Of a stretch of 64,000 nucleotides of DNA, positions 10,401 to 21,893 are shown in pieces. Under the pieces are notes generated by a model. That model saw nothing but the letters and a program-made list of their open reading frames with translations, was not told the origin of the DNA and searched no databases. Both the position numbers and the translations under genes were made by a program. The stretch is from Pseudomonas oryzicola (GTDB lineage: Bacteria > Pseudomonadota > Gammaproteobacteria > Pseudomonadales > Pseudomonadaceae): assembly GCF_014269185.2 (NCBI RefSeq), contig NZ_JABWRZ020000001.1, forward strand, positions 3,683,001 through 3,747,000, given 5' to 3'. Within the stretch, counting starts at the first letter, position 1. Each line of letters begins with the position of its first letter.

Positions 10401-10792
10401 GTCTGCTGACCGGCGATACCCGCGACCGGCGCACGCCGGTGCAGCAATTCCAGCAGGGTGACAGCGAAGTGTTCCTGATCAGCCTCAAGGCAGGTGGCGT
10501 GGGGCTGAACCTGACGGCGGCAGACACGGTGATCCACTTCGACCCTTGGTGGAACCCGGCCAGCGAGAACCAGGCCACCGATCGCGCCTACCGCATTGGC
10601 CAGGACAAACCGGTGTTCGTGTTCAAGCTGATCACCCGGGGCACGGTGGAAGAGAAGATCCAGCTGTTGCAGCAGGAAAAAGCGGCGCTGGCAGCGGGCC
10701 TGCTGGATGGTGGCCAGGCCGGCCAGTGGCGGCTGGGGGATGAAGAAATCGAGGCGTTGTTCGCGCCGTTGCCCGGGAAGCGCGGGCGATAG
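7466..10792 (+). CDS. SNF2-family helicase with N-terminal SWIM zinc finger
   Basis: A 1108-residue DNA-dependent ATPase of the SNF2/HepA class. A SWIM zinc motif CSCPVALNCKHC (C78, C80, C86, H88) lies near the N-terminus. A long middle region follows, then a bipartite motor: GDDMGLGKTLQ near residue 661, the DEAQ form of motif II (VLVLDEAQNIKSS), LTGTPMENNLGELWSIFHFL, and the C-terminal half with SLKAGGVGLNLTAADTVIHFDPWWNPASE and QATDRAYRIGQ. Such SWIM-SNF2 proteins are usually annotated DEAD/DEAH helicase; substrates are unknown. GTG start, translationally coupled to csiV. REP elements follow. Confidence 0.92.
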   Translation: MSSGDAQQLLRAHPGWVKFIEAGALARGRTYAAQERTRILSQHGATVEATCKGSAGQTYQQTIQLLLNHGDLRVFGRCSCPVALNCKHCVAALLQLQDGPHGPDTAAPAEQAALSLPPDLNLWVQALESPAQPAPALEPARKGPAIYYRIHMEREHCRLEPLKATRQADGTLKISRITSMPEMIYYTPRYVTEDDARLLRLIDARSQTITPVVQLEGKQGAELYDYALATGRLLFEDDVAPLCPGPELDAEFRWVRLDNGSYRGAWYHDGHLPLQVLPIEPMHYVDRQSHQTGKLRHDLDPFIASQLARAPVVPEHLVIPLSHRLNALNRQVPTPTAVSTEQIEGIRPTGRLTLGSLEFSAYMPKTGRMQRQLQHRAALAFDYDGLRASGNDDKPLTRLIGNTSQRIQRQPQAEQALRKVLRDFGFKAATRQSKALPDSAGEMLQLPDDEAWLRFAREGLPRLREAGWNIDIQRDFAFNLQEVDDWYASIDEAPGHEWFDLELGIVVDGQRHSLLPIVLQLLRSNPELLRPSELARRSDDEHLLIDLNRGRLDAPALRVALPYGRIKAVMGTLGELYLHDDATGPSLRLDRADAARLNEIEGLPLRWEGGEQVRDLGRRLRDARDLQVQPPAGLQASLRPYQQQGLNWLQALREMGTGGILGDDMGLGKTLQALAHLLLEKESGRLSAPALAVMPTSLIPNWLDEAQRFAPDLRVLALHGPGRSKHFAKLHDYDLVLTTYALVPRDLEHLRAHTWQVLVLDEAQNIKSSTSKAALAVCELQAGQRVCLTGTPMENNLGELWSIFHFLMPGWLGDLKRFNQDYRTPIERHGDSERMAHLANRIRPFLLRRTKEQVATELPAKTEMVHWVELSDAQRDTYEAVRVAMDKKVRDEIARNGAARSQIVILDALLKLRQVCCDLRLVKGVESKGNQADKGKLGALLEMLEELLSEGRRVLLFSQFTSMLALIEEELHKRKIRYSLLTGDTRDRRTPVQQFQQGDSEVFLISLKAGGVGLNLTAADTVIHFDPWWNPASENQATDRAYRIGQDKPVFVFKLITRGTVEEKIQLLQQEKAALAAGLLDGGQAGQWRLGDEEIEALFAPLPGKRGR

Positions 10793-10816
10793 CCCAGATA
10801 CCTTCACTGCCGGTAC

Positions 10817-10911
10817 CGACCTCTTCGCGGGCTCGCCCGCTCCCACAGGGATATCAGTGCTCTCAAGGGCGGTGCCGCACCTGTGGGAGCGGGCGTGCCC
10901 GCGAAGAGGTC
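10817..10911. repeat. Inverted pair of REP elements
   Basis: REP copies (core GACCTCTTCGCGGG and CCCGCTCCCACAGG) in opposite orientation with a spacer of about 28 bp fill the space between two convergent genes. They may act as a transcription barrier, since no classical U-tract terminator is seen here. Confidence 0.85.
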
Positions 10912-10918
10912 GACGCGG

Positions 10919-11929
10919 TCAGTCGACCAATTGCGCTTCCTTCAACGCCCCCAACGCCTCCAGCCACCGGGGCTGCTGGCGGTAGTCGGTGCGCGCGAAG
11001 CCACGCCCGCGCATCCGTGCAATCCGCGGCGAAGGCTTGACCTTCATCCGCTGGGCCGCGCTCAGTGCCAGCTCTGCGGCCGCCCGGTCGTTGCACACCA
11101 GCCCCATGTCGCAGCCTGCAGTCAAGGCCGCTTCTATCCGGCTGGCCGCATCGCCGACCACATGCGCGCCGGCCATCGACAGGTCGTCACTGAAGATCAC
11201 CCCGTCAAAGCCCAGCTCGCCACGCAGGATGTCCTGCAGCCAGCGCCGCGAGAAGCCGGCCGGCTGATTGTCGACCTGCGGGTAAATGACATGCGCCGGC
11301 ATCACTGCCGCCAACTGCCCACTCAAACGGGTGAACGGCACCAGGTCGGCCTGACGCAGTTGCTCGAGGCTGCGCTCATCCGTGGGGATCGCCACATGCG
11401 AGTCCGCCTCGGCCCAGCCGTGGCCCGGGAAATGTTTGCCACATGCGGCCATGCCAGCCGCGTTCATGCCACGGATGAACGCCGCGGCCAGTTGCGTGGC
11501 GCGCAACGGGTCACCCTCGAAGGCGCGGCTGCCAACCACCGCGCTGCGCTGGTGGTCCAGGTCGAGCACCGGGGCGAAGCTGAGGTCCAGGCCAACCGCC
11601 AACACCTCGGTCGCCATCAGCCAGCCGCACTGCTCGGCCAGGTACTCGGCGTTATCGTTGTCGGCCAGCGCGCGCATGGCTGGCAGGCGCACGAACCCCT
11701 GGCGCAGGCGCTGCACGCGACCACCTTCCTGGTCCACCGCCAGGATCAGGTCGGGGCGGATGGCACGAATGGAGGCGCACAGCTCACGCACCTGGCGCGG
11801 GCTGTCGACGTTGCGGGCAAAGATGATCAGGCCGGCCACTTCAGGCTGGCGCAGCAGGTGACGGTCTTCGGCGGTCAGCCATTTACCGGCGATGTCCACC
11901 ATCAAGGAGCCTTGCAGGCTGACAGTCAT
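10919..11929 (-). CDS. nagZ: Beta-N-acetylhexosaminidase NagZ
   Basis: Family GH3 enzyme of cytoplasmic cell-wall recycling that removes GlcNAc from 1,6-anhydro-MurNAc peptides. The product MTVSLQGSLMVDIAGKWL is 336 residues, the family length. The hallmark motifs are AVDQEGGRVQRLR, KHFPGHGWAEADSH (catalytic histidine loop) and FSDDLSMAGAHVVGD (nucleophile aspartate). The ATG at 11929 has AAGGA seven bases upstream, which overlaps the stop of the preceding L,D-transpeptidase gene, so the two are translationally linked. Because NagZ products signal beta-lactamase induction in pseudomonads, this pair belongs to the wall-recycling theme. Confidence 0.95.
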   Translation of the reverse strand: MTVSLQGSLMVDIAGKWLTAEDRHLLRQPEVAGLIIFARNVDSPRQVRELCASIRAIRPDLILAVDQEGGRVQRLRQGFVRLPAMRALADNDNAEYLAEQCGWLMATEVLAVGLDLSFAPVLDLDHQRSAVVGSRAFEGDPLRATQLAAAFIRGMNAAGMAACGKHFPGHGWAEADSHVAIPTDERSLEQLRQADLVPFTRLSGQLAAVMPAHVIYPQVDNQPAGFSRRWLQDILRGELGFDGVIFSDDLSMAGAHVVGDAASRIEAALTAGCDMGLVCNDRAAAELALSAAQRMKVKPSPRIARMRGRGFARTDYRQQPRWLEALGALKEAQLVD

Positions 11930-11939
11930 GGGAAATCCT

Positions 11940-12464
11940 TCATTGGAGACTGAGAGAAGCCCACTGGGGGCAAGCGGCCTGCTCGATGCGTACCAGGCAA
12001 TGGGCCGGCACGCGCTCGAACAGGCTGAGCAAATCGGTATTGCGCAGGCGTATGCAACCATGGGACAGCGCTACACCCATGGGTTCCGTATCCGGCGTGC
12101 CATGCAGGTAGATATAGCGGCGGAAGGTATCGACCGCGCCAAGGCGGTTGACCCCGGGTTCGCAACCGCTGAGCCAGAGGATGCGGGTGAGGATCCAGTC
12201 ACGGCCGGGATACCGCGCCTGCAAAGCCGGCGACCACACCTCGCCGGTCCAGCGCCGCCCGGCCAGTACCGCATTCAACGGCAGGCCTGCGCCGATCTTC
12301 GCCCGCACCTGGTGCAAGCCGCACGGCGTGCAGCCCGAGCCATTGCGTTCGCCGGCACCGTTGCGCGCGGTGGAAACCGGCAGGCGCAGGCATAGCTGGC
12401 CACGGCTGAAACCATACAGGCACTGATCGGCAAGGGAAATGTGCAGCAGATCGAGATCGGACAT
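11940..12464 (-). CDS. L,D-transpeptidase (YkuD) family protein without signal peptide
   Basis: 174 residues from MSDLDLLHISLADQCLY. The catalytic YkuD motif is intact: YLHGTPDTEPMGVALSHGCIRL, with the HGTP histidine and SHGC cysteine. No signal peptide or lipobox is visible, so it is expected in the cytoplasm unless the start lies elsewhere. Cytoplasmic YkuD enzymes in Gram-negatives are known that act in peptidoglycan recycling as L,D-carboxypeptidases, and the adjacent nagZ (ten bases downstream) supports that reading over a periplasmic cross-linking role. No strong ribosome-binding site precedes the ATG. Confidence 0.85.
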   Translation of the reverse strand: MSDLDLLHISLADQCLYGFSRGQLCLRLPVSTARNGAGERNGSGCTPCGLHQVRAKIGAGLPLNAVLAGRRWTGEVWSPALQARYPGRDWILTRILWLSGCEPGVNRLGAVDTFRRYIYLHGTPDTEPMGVALSHGCIRLRNTDLLSLFERVPAHCLVRIEQAACPQWASLSLQ

Positions 12465-12504
12465 GGGCGCTAGCTTAGCCGAAGCGCCCTGCCCCGCCCA
12501 GCCT

Positions 12505-13212
12505 TCAGGCCTTGGCAGTGACGGTGCCGGTCTTGCTGCGCGGGCGCAACTGGGCGGCGGCCATGGCGTCATCGGTGACGCCACTATCAGCGCGCATGCC
12601 AGCTGCCAGGAACGGCACCATCAGGCGCATTACCTGCTCGATCGAGGTGTTGATGCCGAAGTCGGTCTCGGCGATCGCGCGCAGGGCCTTGATACCAGAC
12701 ATGCTGAAGGCTGCGGCACCGAGCATGAAGTGCACCCGCCAGAACAGCTCGAGCGGCGGGATGCGCGGTGCGGCCTCGTTGACCAGCAGCATGTAGCGGC
12801 GGAACACCTTGCCATACATGTCTTCCAGGTACCGCCGCAGGTGGCCCTGGCTCTGGCTGAAGGCCAGGCCCAGCAGGCGCATGAAGATCGACAGGTCGTT
12901 GTTGCTGCGTGGCTGCACGGCCAGGGCCTGCTCCACCAGCATTTCCAGCAGCTCTTCGAGGCTGGGCTTGTGCTCAGGCTTTGCCTGGCGCCGCTCCAGC
13001 TCGCGCTCGAGGCTGGCGCAGAATGGCCCGAGGAAGCGCGAGAATACTGCCTGGATCAGGGCCTTCTTGGAACCGAAGTGATAGTTGACCGCCGCCAGGT
13101 TGACCCCGGCCTTGCTGGTAATCAGCCGCAACGAGGTTTCGGCGAACCCCCTTTCCGCGAACAGCTGCTCGGCAGCATCGAGAATGCGTTCAACGGTTTC
13201 CGATTGGGCCAT
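12505..13212 (-). CDS. psrA: TetR-family fatty-acid-responsive regulator PsrA
   Basis: 235 residues from MAQSETVERILDAAEQLF. The N-terminal TetR helix-turn-helix (ERGFAETSLRLITSKAGVNLAAVNYHFGSKKAL) is followed by a C-terminal ligand domain with LSIFMRLLGLAFSQSQGHLR. In pseudomonads PsrA represses its own gene and fatty-acid degradation genes, is released by long-chain fatty acids and activates rpoS. Two overlapping PsrA-type palindromes lie just upstream, so autorepression is expected. Divergent from lexA, the usual Pseudomonas arrangement. Confidence 0.93.
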   Translation of the reverse strand: MAQSETVERILDAAEQLFAERGFAETSLRLITSKAGVNLAAVNYHFGSKKALIQAVFSRFLGPFCASLERELERRQAKPEHKPSLEELLEMLVEQALAVQPRSNNDLSIFMRLLGLAFSQSQGHLRRYLEDMYGKVFRRYMLLVNEAAPRIPPLELFWRVHFMLGAAAFSMSGIKALRAIAETDFGINTSIEQVMRLMVPFLAAGMRADSGVTDDAMAAAQLRPRSKTGTVTAKA

Positions 13213-13236
13213 GACTACTCCGACTACTCCGCCAGA

Positions 13237-13263
13237 CAAACAGGTGTTTGAAACATACGTTTC
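13237..13263 (-). promoter_or_regulatory. Two overlapping PsrA-type operator boxes
   Basis: CAAACAGGTGTTTG (13237-13250) and GAAACATACGTTTC (13250-13263) are both perfect palindromes of the published PsrA form (C/G)AAAC-N4-GTTT(G/C). They share the G at 13250 and have centres 13 bp apart. They sit 25-51 bp upstream of the psrA start, where binding would block the promoter. Confidence 0.85.
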
Positions 13264-13417
13264 AGCCCTGCTTATGTCAAGGCTCGATGACTGGTCGGTC
13301 GCCATTAAAAGACGGCGCGCTTCACGCTGCAAGCTTCAAAACAGGAGCGGCGCTAGCCAGGAGCTGCAGCGCCGTTTCGCATTTTCTTGCTACGGGTAGC
13401 TTGCAGCGCACTCGGCA

Positions 13418-13433
13418 CTGTATATAATCCCAG
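13418..13433 (+). promoter_or_regulatory. LexA box 1 of lexA-sulA
   Basis: CTGTATATAATCCCAG fits CTG-N10-CAG with a strongly AT-rich left half. It probably overlaps the lexA promoter, since TATAAT lies inside the box. Confidence 0.92.
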
Positions 13434-13436
13434 TCA

Positions 13437-13452
13437 CTGTACAAAAAGACAG
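13437..13452 (+). promoter_or_regulatory. LexA box 2 of lexA-sulA
   Basis: CTGTACAAAAAGACAG fits CTG-N10-CAG and begins 19 bp after the start of box 1, nearly two helical turns. It ends ten bases before the lexA ATG. Confidence 0.92.
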
Positions 13453-13462
13453 AGCGCCCAAC

Positions 13463-14071
13463 ATGTTGAAACTGACGCCACGCCAAGCCGAAATTCTCGC
13501 GTTCATCAAGCGTTGCCTGGAAGACAACGGCTTCCCGCCAACGCGCGCCGAGATCGCTCAGGAGCTGGGCTTCAAGTCGCCCAATGCCGCCGAGGAACAC
13601 CTCAAGGCCCTCGCCCGCAAAGGCGCGATCGAAATGACCCCGGGCGCCTCTCGCGGCATTCGCATCCCCGGCTTCGAAGCCAAGGCCGAAGAAAGCGGCC
13701 TGCCGATCATCGGTCGGGTCGCCGCCGGTGCGCCAATCCTTGCCGAACAACACATCGAGCAATCCTGCAATATCAATCCCGACTTTTTCCACCCCCAGGC
13801 CGACTACCTGTTGCGCGTGCACGGCATGAGCATGAAGGACATCGGCATCCTCGATGGCGACCTGCTGGCGGTACATACCTGCCGCGAAGCGCGCAACGGC
13901 CAGATCGTCGTGGCCCGTATCGGCGACGAAGTCACCGTCAAGCGGTTCAAGCGTGAAGGCAGCAAGGTCTGGTTGCTTGCCGAAAACCCCGAATTCGCCC
14001 CTATCGAAGTCGACCTGAAAGAACAGGAACTGGTGATCGAGGGTTTGAGCGTCGGCGTCATTCGCCGCTGA
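13463..14071 (+). CDS. lexA: SOS repressor LexA
   Basis: 202 residues. The winged-helix DNA-binding domain ([29 protein letters not shown]) is followed by the S24 self-cleavage domain. The scissile A88-G89 lies in VAAGAP, the catalytic Ser is S123 (HGMSMKDIG) and the catalytic Lys is K160 (DEVTVKRF), each shifted by four from E. coli numbering. It represses its own operon through the two boxes upstream and is cleaved with RecA help after DNA damage. sulA follows after 13 bases with an AGGAGG site. Confidence 0.97.
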   Translation: MLKLTPRQAEILAFIKRCLEDNGFPPTRAEIAQELGFKSPNAAEEHLKALARKGAIEMTPGASRGIRIPGFEAKAEESGLPIIGRVAAGAPILAEQHIEQSCNINPDFFHPQADYLLRVHGMSMKDIGILDGDLLAVHTCREARNGQIVVARIGDEVTVKRFKREGSKVWLLAENPEFAPIEVDLKEQELVIEGLSVGVIRR

Positions 14072-14084
14072 TCCAGGAGGCGTC

Positions 14085-14561
14085 ATGCAGCAGTTCATTC
14101 ACGCACCCGAGCAAGCCCAGTTGCCATTGTTCGAAGCCTTCCTCGCCCAGCCAGTCTTGCCAGGCCTGAAAACCACTGAGCTGGCACGCAAGAGCAGCCA
14201 GCCCGAGCTGTTCAGCGAACTCTCGCTGCGCGGCGCTCCCGGGCACTGCCAAAGCCTGCTGGCACCGGTACTGCGCGAGCTGAGCGAAGAGGACGAGGCC
14301 CGTTGGCTGACCTTGATCGCTCCGCCATCGAGTCTGACCCAGGCCTGGCTGCGTGATGCCGGGCTCAACCGTGAACGCATTCTGCTGCTGCAACCCCGAG
14401 GCAATCAAAGCCCACTGCAACTGGCCTGCGAAGCACTGCGCCTGGGCCGCAGCCACACCGTGGTCAGCTGGCTCGGCAATGTGAATGCCACTGCACGCCA
14501 GCAATTGCTGCGTGCAGCCAGTGCCGGAAACGCACAAAGCCTGAACATCCGCCTCGGCTGA
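14085..14561 (+). CDS. sulA: SOS cell-division inhibitor SulA
   Basis: 158 residues in an operon with lexA, as in other pseudomonads. SulA blocks FtsZ polymerisation during the SOS response. The central segment ARWLTLIAPPSSLTQAWLRDAGLNRERILLLQP and HTVVSWLGN are typical of the SulA/ImuA-like fold. Strong AGGAGG ribosome-binding site. The 3' end of the gene forms part of the terminator stem. Confidence 0.93.
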   Translation: MQQFIHAPEQAQLPLFEAFLAQPVLPGLKTTELARKSSQPELFSELSLRGAPGHCQSLLAPVLRELSEEDEARWLTLIAPPSSLTQAWLRDAGLNRERILLLQPRGNQSPLQLACEALRLGRSHTVVSWLGNVNATARQQLLRAASAGNAQSLNIRLG

Positions 14562-14573
14562 TGTTCAGGCTTT
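14536..14573 (+). terminator. Terminator of lexA-sulA
   Basis: A 13-bp perfect stem (AAAGCCTGAACAT with ATGTTCAGGCTTT) closes on a 12-nt loop that contains the end of sulA. The final TTT is the only U run. The 5' arm lies inside the coding sequence, so translation to the stop would interfere with hairpin formation. Confidence 0.8.
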
Positions 14574-14610
14574 GCCTGTTACCGCATGACACCTGATGCC
14601 GCGCTGCCTC

Positions 14611-14844
14611 TCAGTGCAGCACGCGCGGCCCCTCGTCACGCTCGAGTTCGCCATCCATCAGGCGACCGGCCATTTGCACGCCCACACTGAGCATGGCCTT
14701 GGCCACTTCCACATGCTGACCCTGCAGGAACGCCTTGGCGTCTTCCGAGAAATCCAGGGTTACCAGAGAGCCCTCATCCTCGGCGCGACGCAGTTCGATG
14801 CGGCCATCAGGCAACTCGACAATTTCCAGAAACGACGTAGACAT
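14611..14844 (-). CDS. Small conserved hypothetical protein, 77 aa
   Basis: MSTSFLEIVELPDGRIELRR starts a 77-residue acidic protein with no signal peptide or membrane segment. It begins with a short beta-hairpin-like pattern (LEIVELPDGRIELRRAEDEGSLVTLDFS) and ends in a helix (VEVAKAMLSVGVQMAGRLMDGE). The function is not recognised. It sits between sulA and a DUF6586 gene, a position conserved in Pseudomonas, and starts about 50 bases after the upstream gene on the same strand. An upstream in-frame ATG would add 19 residues without a better ribosome-binding site. Confidence 0.75.
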   Translation of the reverse strand: MSTSFLEIVELPDGRIELRRAEDEGSLVTLDFSEDAKAFLQGQHVEVAKAMLSVGVQMAGRLMDGELERDEGPRVLH

Positions 14845-14894
14845 AAATGGCAGTTCTCCGCGAAAGGCCAGTATTGTACCAGCCGTAGCGGCTA

Positions 14895-15410
14895 TCAGCA
14901 CTCACTCAACGCGTCGCGGAAACGTCTCACCAAGCCCTTGAGGTTGTTGCGCCAGCTTTCCAGCTCGATGCGCGACAGCGCCGGATGCTCGGCCTCATCG
15001 AGGTTGACAGCCTGGATCAGTGGCTGGGTGACGTCGGTTTTTGGCGCTTTTTTCGCGACCGGTGGTCGGAACAAATCGGCATAAGCACCTAGCATCTGTG
15101 CCAGCCAGGTTTCGCGCTGGCGGGCGAGTTCCAGTAGTTCGGCCACTTCCGGGATGGCGATACCGTTCAAGGCATCGTCGGCCAGTGCCTGTTCGACGCT
15201 AGCGACGACAGGCAGGCGGTAGAAACCACCGATCTCATGGCACAGCCCCAGCAGCGCGCCGTACAGATGGAACAGTGCCGACTCGCGCTCGGCCTGGACC
15301 AGGCCCTGGGCGTTCATCGCCTGGCTTTGTTCGGCCTTGGCCATGGACTCCAGGGCGAGGCCGGCGAAGAACAGTTTCTGGTTGGTGCGGGTGTAGAGTT
15401 CCTGGGCCAT
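14895..15410 (-). CDS. DUF6586 family protein
   Basis: 171 mostly helical residues (MAQELYTRTNQKLFFAGLALESM). The segment QAERESALFHLYGALLGLCHEIGGFYRLP resembles four-helix-bundle proteins. No signal peptide, membrane segment or catalytic motif is visible. The family is known from pseudomonads beside topA and its function is unknown. Strong hydrophilic C-terminal half with a Lys-rich linker (PPVAKKAPKTDV). Confidence 0.75.
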   Translation of the reverse strand: MAQELYTRTNQKLFFAGLALESMAKAEQSQAMNAQGLVQAERESALFHLYGALLGLCHEIGGFYRLPVVASVEQALADDALNGIAIPEVAELLELARQRETWLAQMLGAYADLFRPPVAKKAPKTDVTQPLIQAVNLDEAEHPALSRIELESWRNNLKGLVRRFRDALSEC

Positions 15411-15457
15411 CTCAGTGCCCTCCCATGAGGTTGCAAGGCGGATAGCTGCATCATAAA

Positions 15458-15486
15458 TGATTGGGGCCGCAAAGCGGCCCCAATCA
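15458..15486 (-). terminator. Terminator of topA
   Basis: A 13-bp perfect stem TGATTGGGGCCGC/GCGGCCCCAATCA with a 3-nt loop begins 14 bases after the topA stop. On the minus strand it runs into TTTATGAT, a short U-rich tail. Confidence 0.85.
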
Positions 15487-15499
15487 CAGCACCGAAGGA

Positions 15500-18109
15500 T
15501 CAGCGCTTGTCTTCAACCTTCCATGCACCACCGTCGTAGAACGCCTTCCAGCCGGTCGGCTTGCCGTCGACTTCGGACTGCACGTATTGCTCCTTGGTCT
15601 TGCGGCTGTAGCGGATCACCGCAGGCCGGCCGTCCGGATCCTTCTGTGGCGCATCGCACAAGAAGTGGTACTTCGGATCGATCTCGTGCTTGTGCGGCAC
15701 GATCTCCAGCACCAGCGGCGCACGCGTCTCACGGTTCTTGGGGAACTGGCTGGCAGCCAGGAACAGCCCCGAAGCGCCATCACGCAACACGTAGGTGTCG
15801 TCGACCTTCTCGCACTTGAGCTCCGGCATATCCACCTTGTCCATCTTCGGTGGCGCTGCCTCGCCGCTCTTGAGCAGCTTGCGGGTGTTCTTGCAGGCCG
15901 GGTTGGTGCAACCGAAGAACTTGCCGAAGCGGCCAGTCTTCAGCTGCATCTCGCTGCCGCACTTGTCGCACTCCAGGCTCGGCCCTTCGTAGCCCTTGAT
16001 GCGATAGTTGCCTTCCTCGATCTCGTAGCCGGCGCAATCCGGGTTGTTGCCGCAGATGTGCAGCTTGTGCTTCTCGTCCAGCAGGTAGGCATCCATCGCC
16101 GTGGCGCAGATCGGGCAGCGGTGCTTGCCCAGCAGCACACGGGATTCCGATTCACCCTCGTCGTCGGCAGCAATCTCATCGCCGGGCACCAGGTTGACGG
16201 TGGCCTTGCAGCGCTCTTTAGGCGGCAGGCTGTAGCCCGAGCAGCCGAGGAACACGCCGGTCGAAGCGGTACGAATCATCATCGGGCGGCCACATTCCTT
16301 GCACGGAATGTTGGTCATGGTCGGCTGGTTGGCGCGCATGCCGTCTTCACTGGACTCGGCAGTCTGCAGCTTCTTGCTGAAGTCGCCATAGAACTCGTCG
16401 AGCACGTTCTTCCAGTCACGCTCACCCTGGGCCACGTCGTCGAGGTTCTCTTCCATGTCGGCGGTAAAGCCGTAGTCCATCAGGTTGGAGAAGCTCTCGG
16501 ACAGGCGCTCGGTGACGATGTCGCCCATTTTTTCCGAGTAGAAGCGGCGGTTGTGCAGGGTCACATAACCACGGTCCTGGATGGTCGAGATGATCGCCGC
16601 GTAGGTCGACGGACGGCCGATGCCGCGCTTCTCCATTTCCTTGACCAGGCTGGCTTCGGTGAAGCGCGCCGGTGGCTTGGTGAAGTGCTGGCTCGGGTCG
16701 ATCTGAATCAGCTTCAGCGCTTCACCCTGGACCATCTCCGGCAACACGTCGTCTTCGCCCGGTTTGCTCTGCTGCGGCAGCACACGGGTATAACCGTCGA
16801 ACTTGAGGATACGCCCCTTGGCGCGCAGCTCGAAGTCGCCAGCTGCCACGGTGACGCTGGTGGACAGGTACTGCGCCGGCGGCATCTGGCAGGCCAGGAA
16901 CTGGCGCCAGATCAGCTCGTACAGGCGCTCGGCGTCACGTTCCATGCCACTGAGCTTGGTCGGGTGGGTATTGACGTCGGAAGGGCGAATCGCTTCGTGC
17001 GCCTCCTGGGCGCCTTCCTTGCTGCCATACACCAACGGTGCATCCGGCAGGTACTGCTTGCCGAATTCACGCTCGATGTAGCTGCGCGCCATGTCCAGAG
17101 CGTCGGCCGACAGGTTGGTCGAGTCGGTACGCATGTAGGTGATGTAGCCGGCTTCGTACAAGCGCTGGGCCATCATCATGGTTTTCTTCACCCCGAAGCC
17201 CAGGCGGTTGCTGGCGGCCTGCTGCAAGGTGGAGGTAATGAACGGTGCCGACGGCTTGCTGCTGGTCGGACGGTCTTCGCGCTTGACCACGCTGTAACTG
17301 GACGCCTTGAGCTTTTCCAGCGCAGCCATGGCCTGGGCTTCGTTCAGCGGCTTGAAGGCCTCGCCCTTCTCGCGCGCCACTTCGAAGCGCACCTTGGCGT
17401 TCTTGGCCGTGCCGAGGTCGGCGTGGATTTCCCAGTATTCTTCCGGGATGAACGCGCGGATCTCGCGCTCGCGCTCCACCACCAGCTTCACCGCCACCGA
17501 CTGTACACGGCCGGCGGACAGGCCGCGGGCAATCTTGGCCCACAGCAGTGGCGAAACCATGTAGCCGACAACACGGTCAAGGAAGCGCCGCGCCTGCTGG
17601 GCATTGACCCGGTCGATATCCAGCTCGCCCGGCTGCGAGAAGGCGTCCTGGATGGCCTTCTTGGTAATTTCGTTGAACACCACGCGCTTGTAGCGGCTGT
17701 CGTCGCCGCCAATGGCCTCGCGCAGGTGCCAGGCGATGGCCTCCCCTTCGCGGTCCAAGTCGGTTGCGAGATAGATGGTGTCGGCATCCTTGGCCAGGCG
17801 GCGCAGTTCTTCGATCACCTTTTCCTTGCCAGGCAGGATCTCGTACTTGGCCTTCCAGCCGTGGTCAGGGTCGACGCCCATGCGTGCGACCAGCTGGCGC
17901 CGGGCCTTTTCCTTCGGCGACAGCGCCGGCGCCTCAGCCGCAGCCTTGCCACGCTTGGCGGCCGGCTCTTTGCTGGCGCTGGCCGAACCGCTGGTGGGGA
18001 GGTCTCGGATATGGCCGATACTCGACTTCACCACGTACTGGTTGCCCAGGTACTTGTTGATGGTCTTGGCCTTGGCCGGGGATTCCACAATGACCAGCGA
18101 TTTGCCCAT
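15500..18109 (-). CDS. topA: DNA topoisomerase I
   Basis: 869 residues. Type IA topoisomerase that relaxes negative supercoils. The TOPRIM domain starts [22 protein letters not shown] and contains [14 protein letters not shown]. The active-site tyrosine is about Y325 in [14 protein letters not shown]. At the C-terminus come cysteine-rich zinc domains ([73 protein letters not shown]) and a further topoisomerase C-terminal repeat. It lies about 100 bp downstream of a DUF1653 gene on the same strand and has its own terminator. Confidence 0.97.
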   Translation of the reverse strand: MGKSLVIVESPAKAKTINKYLGNQYVVKSSIGHIRDLPTSGSASASKEPAAKRGKAAAEAPALSPKEKARRQLVARMGVDPDHGWKAKYEILPGKEKVIEELRRLAKDADTIYLATDLDREGEAIAWHLREAIGGDDSRYKRVVFNEITKKAIQDAFSQPGELDIDRVNAQQARRFLDRVVGYMVSPLLWAKIARGLSAGRVQSVAVKLVVEREREIRAFIPEEYWEIHADLGTAKNAKVRFEVAREKGEAFKPLNEAQAMAALEKLKASSYSVVKREDRPTSSKPSAPFITSTLQQAASNRLGFGVKKTMMMAQRLYEAGYITYMRTDSTNLSADALDMARSYIEREFGKQYLPDAPLVYGSKEGAQEAHEAIRPSDVNTHPTKLSGMERDAERLYELIWRQFLACQMPPAQYLSTSVTVAAGDFELRAKGRILKFDGYTRVLPQQSKPGEDDVLPEMVQGEALKLIQIDPSQHFTKPPARFTEASLVKEMEKRGIGRPSTYAAIISTIQDRGYVTLHNRRFYSEKMGDIVTERLSESFSNLMDYGFTADMEENLDDVAQGERDWKNVLDEFYGDFSKKLQTAESSEDGMRANQPTMTNIPCKECGRPMMIRTASTGVFLGCSGYSLPPKERCKATVNLVPGDEIAADDEGESESRVLLGKHRCPICATAMDAYLLDEKHKLHICGNNPDCAGYEIEEGNYRIKGYEGPSLECDKCGSEMQLKTGRFGKFFGCTNPACKNTRKLLKSGEAAPPKMDKVDMPELKCEKVDDTYVLRDGASGLFLAASQFPKNRETRAPLVLEIVPHKHEIDPKYHFLCDAPQKDPDGRPAVIRYSRKTKEQYVQSEVDGKPTGWKAFYDGGAWKVEDKR

Positions 18110-18209
18110 GGATCGGAGTATTCCTGAATCTGAAGATGAAAAACGCGTCAGGTGCCAGACGCGGCACCGCTATATATAGTGGCAAAAGTGTGAGGTCAAG
18201 TTCGGACTA

Positions 18210-18461
18210 TCACGCTTGCGACTTGCCCGGCGGCCCGGACAGCCCCTCTTCGGCCTTGACCAAAGCAAAGCGTGGCACCTGCTCGCCGTCAACCTCGACG
18301 GACTCCTGGAACATCGAAAGTGGCCGTACCCAGAAGCTGTAATCACCATACAGGCATTGGTAGAACACCATCCACTCTTCGCTTTCGGAGTGCCGTGCAA
18401 CACTGAAGACACGGTACTCAGGCCCTTTGTAGTGCCGGTATATGCCTGGTTGTATCTGCAT
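18210..18461 (-). CDS. DUF1653 domain protein
   Basis: 83 residues from MQIQPGIYRHYKGPEYRVFSVARHSES. The pattern G-x-YRHYKG-x-Y-x-V...A-x-HSE...-V-x-Y...SFWVRP defines DUF1653, a small beta-rich domain of unknown function found in many bacteria. A GAGGGT ribosome-binding site upstream of the ATG supports this start over an ORF extension to 18533, which would run through the fadA terminator. Confidence 0.85.
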   Translation of the reverse strand: MQIQPGIYRHYKGPEYRVFSVARHSESEEWMVFYQCLYGDYSFWVRPLSMFQESVEVDGEQVPRFALVKAEEGLSGPPGKSQA

Positions 18462-18487
18462 GTTGCCCACCCTCTTGAAAAAAACCT

Positions 18488-18520
18488 GAAAAAAACAAAA
18501 CCGGGGCACAAGGCCCCGGT
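18488..18520 (-). terminator. Terminator of fadBA
   Basis: An 8-bp stem ACCGGGGC/GCCCCGGT is followed on the minus strand by TTTTGTTTTTTT. It lies 19 bases after the fadA stop. Confidence 0.92.
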
Positions 18521-18538
18521 CGCTGTCCCTCAACGCGA

Positions 18539-19729
<1,191 letters not shown>

Positions 19730-19745
19730 CTAGCTCGTTGACCGC

Positions 19746-21893
<2,148 letters not shown>

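Noticed and set aside
15461..18127. 888-codon open frame antisense to topA
   Set aside because: Shadow frame; topA motifs on the other strand are complete.
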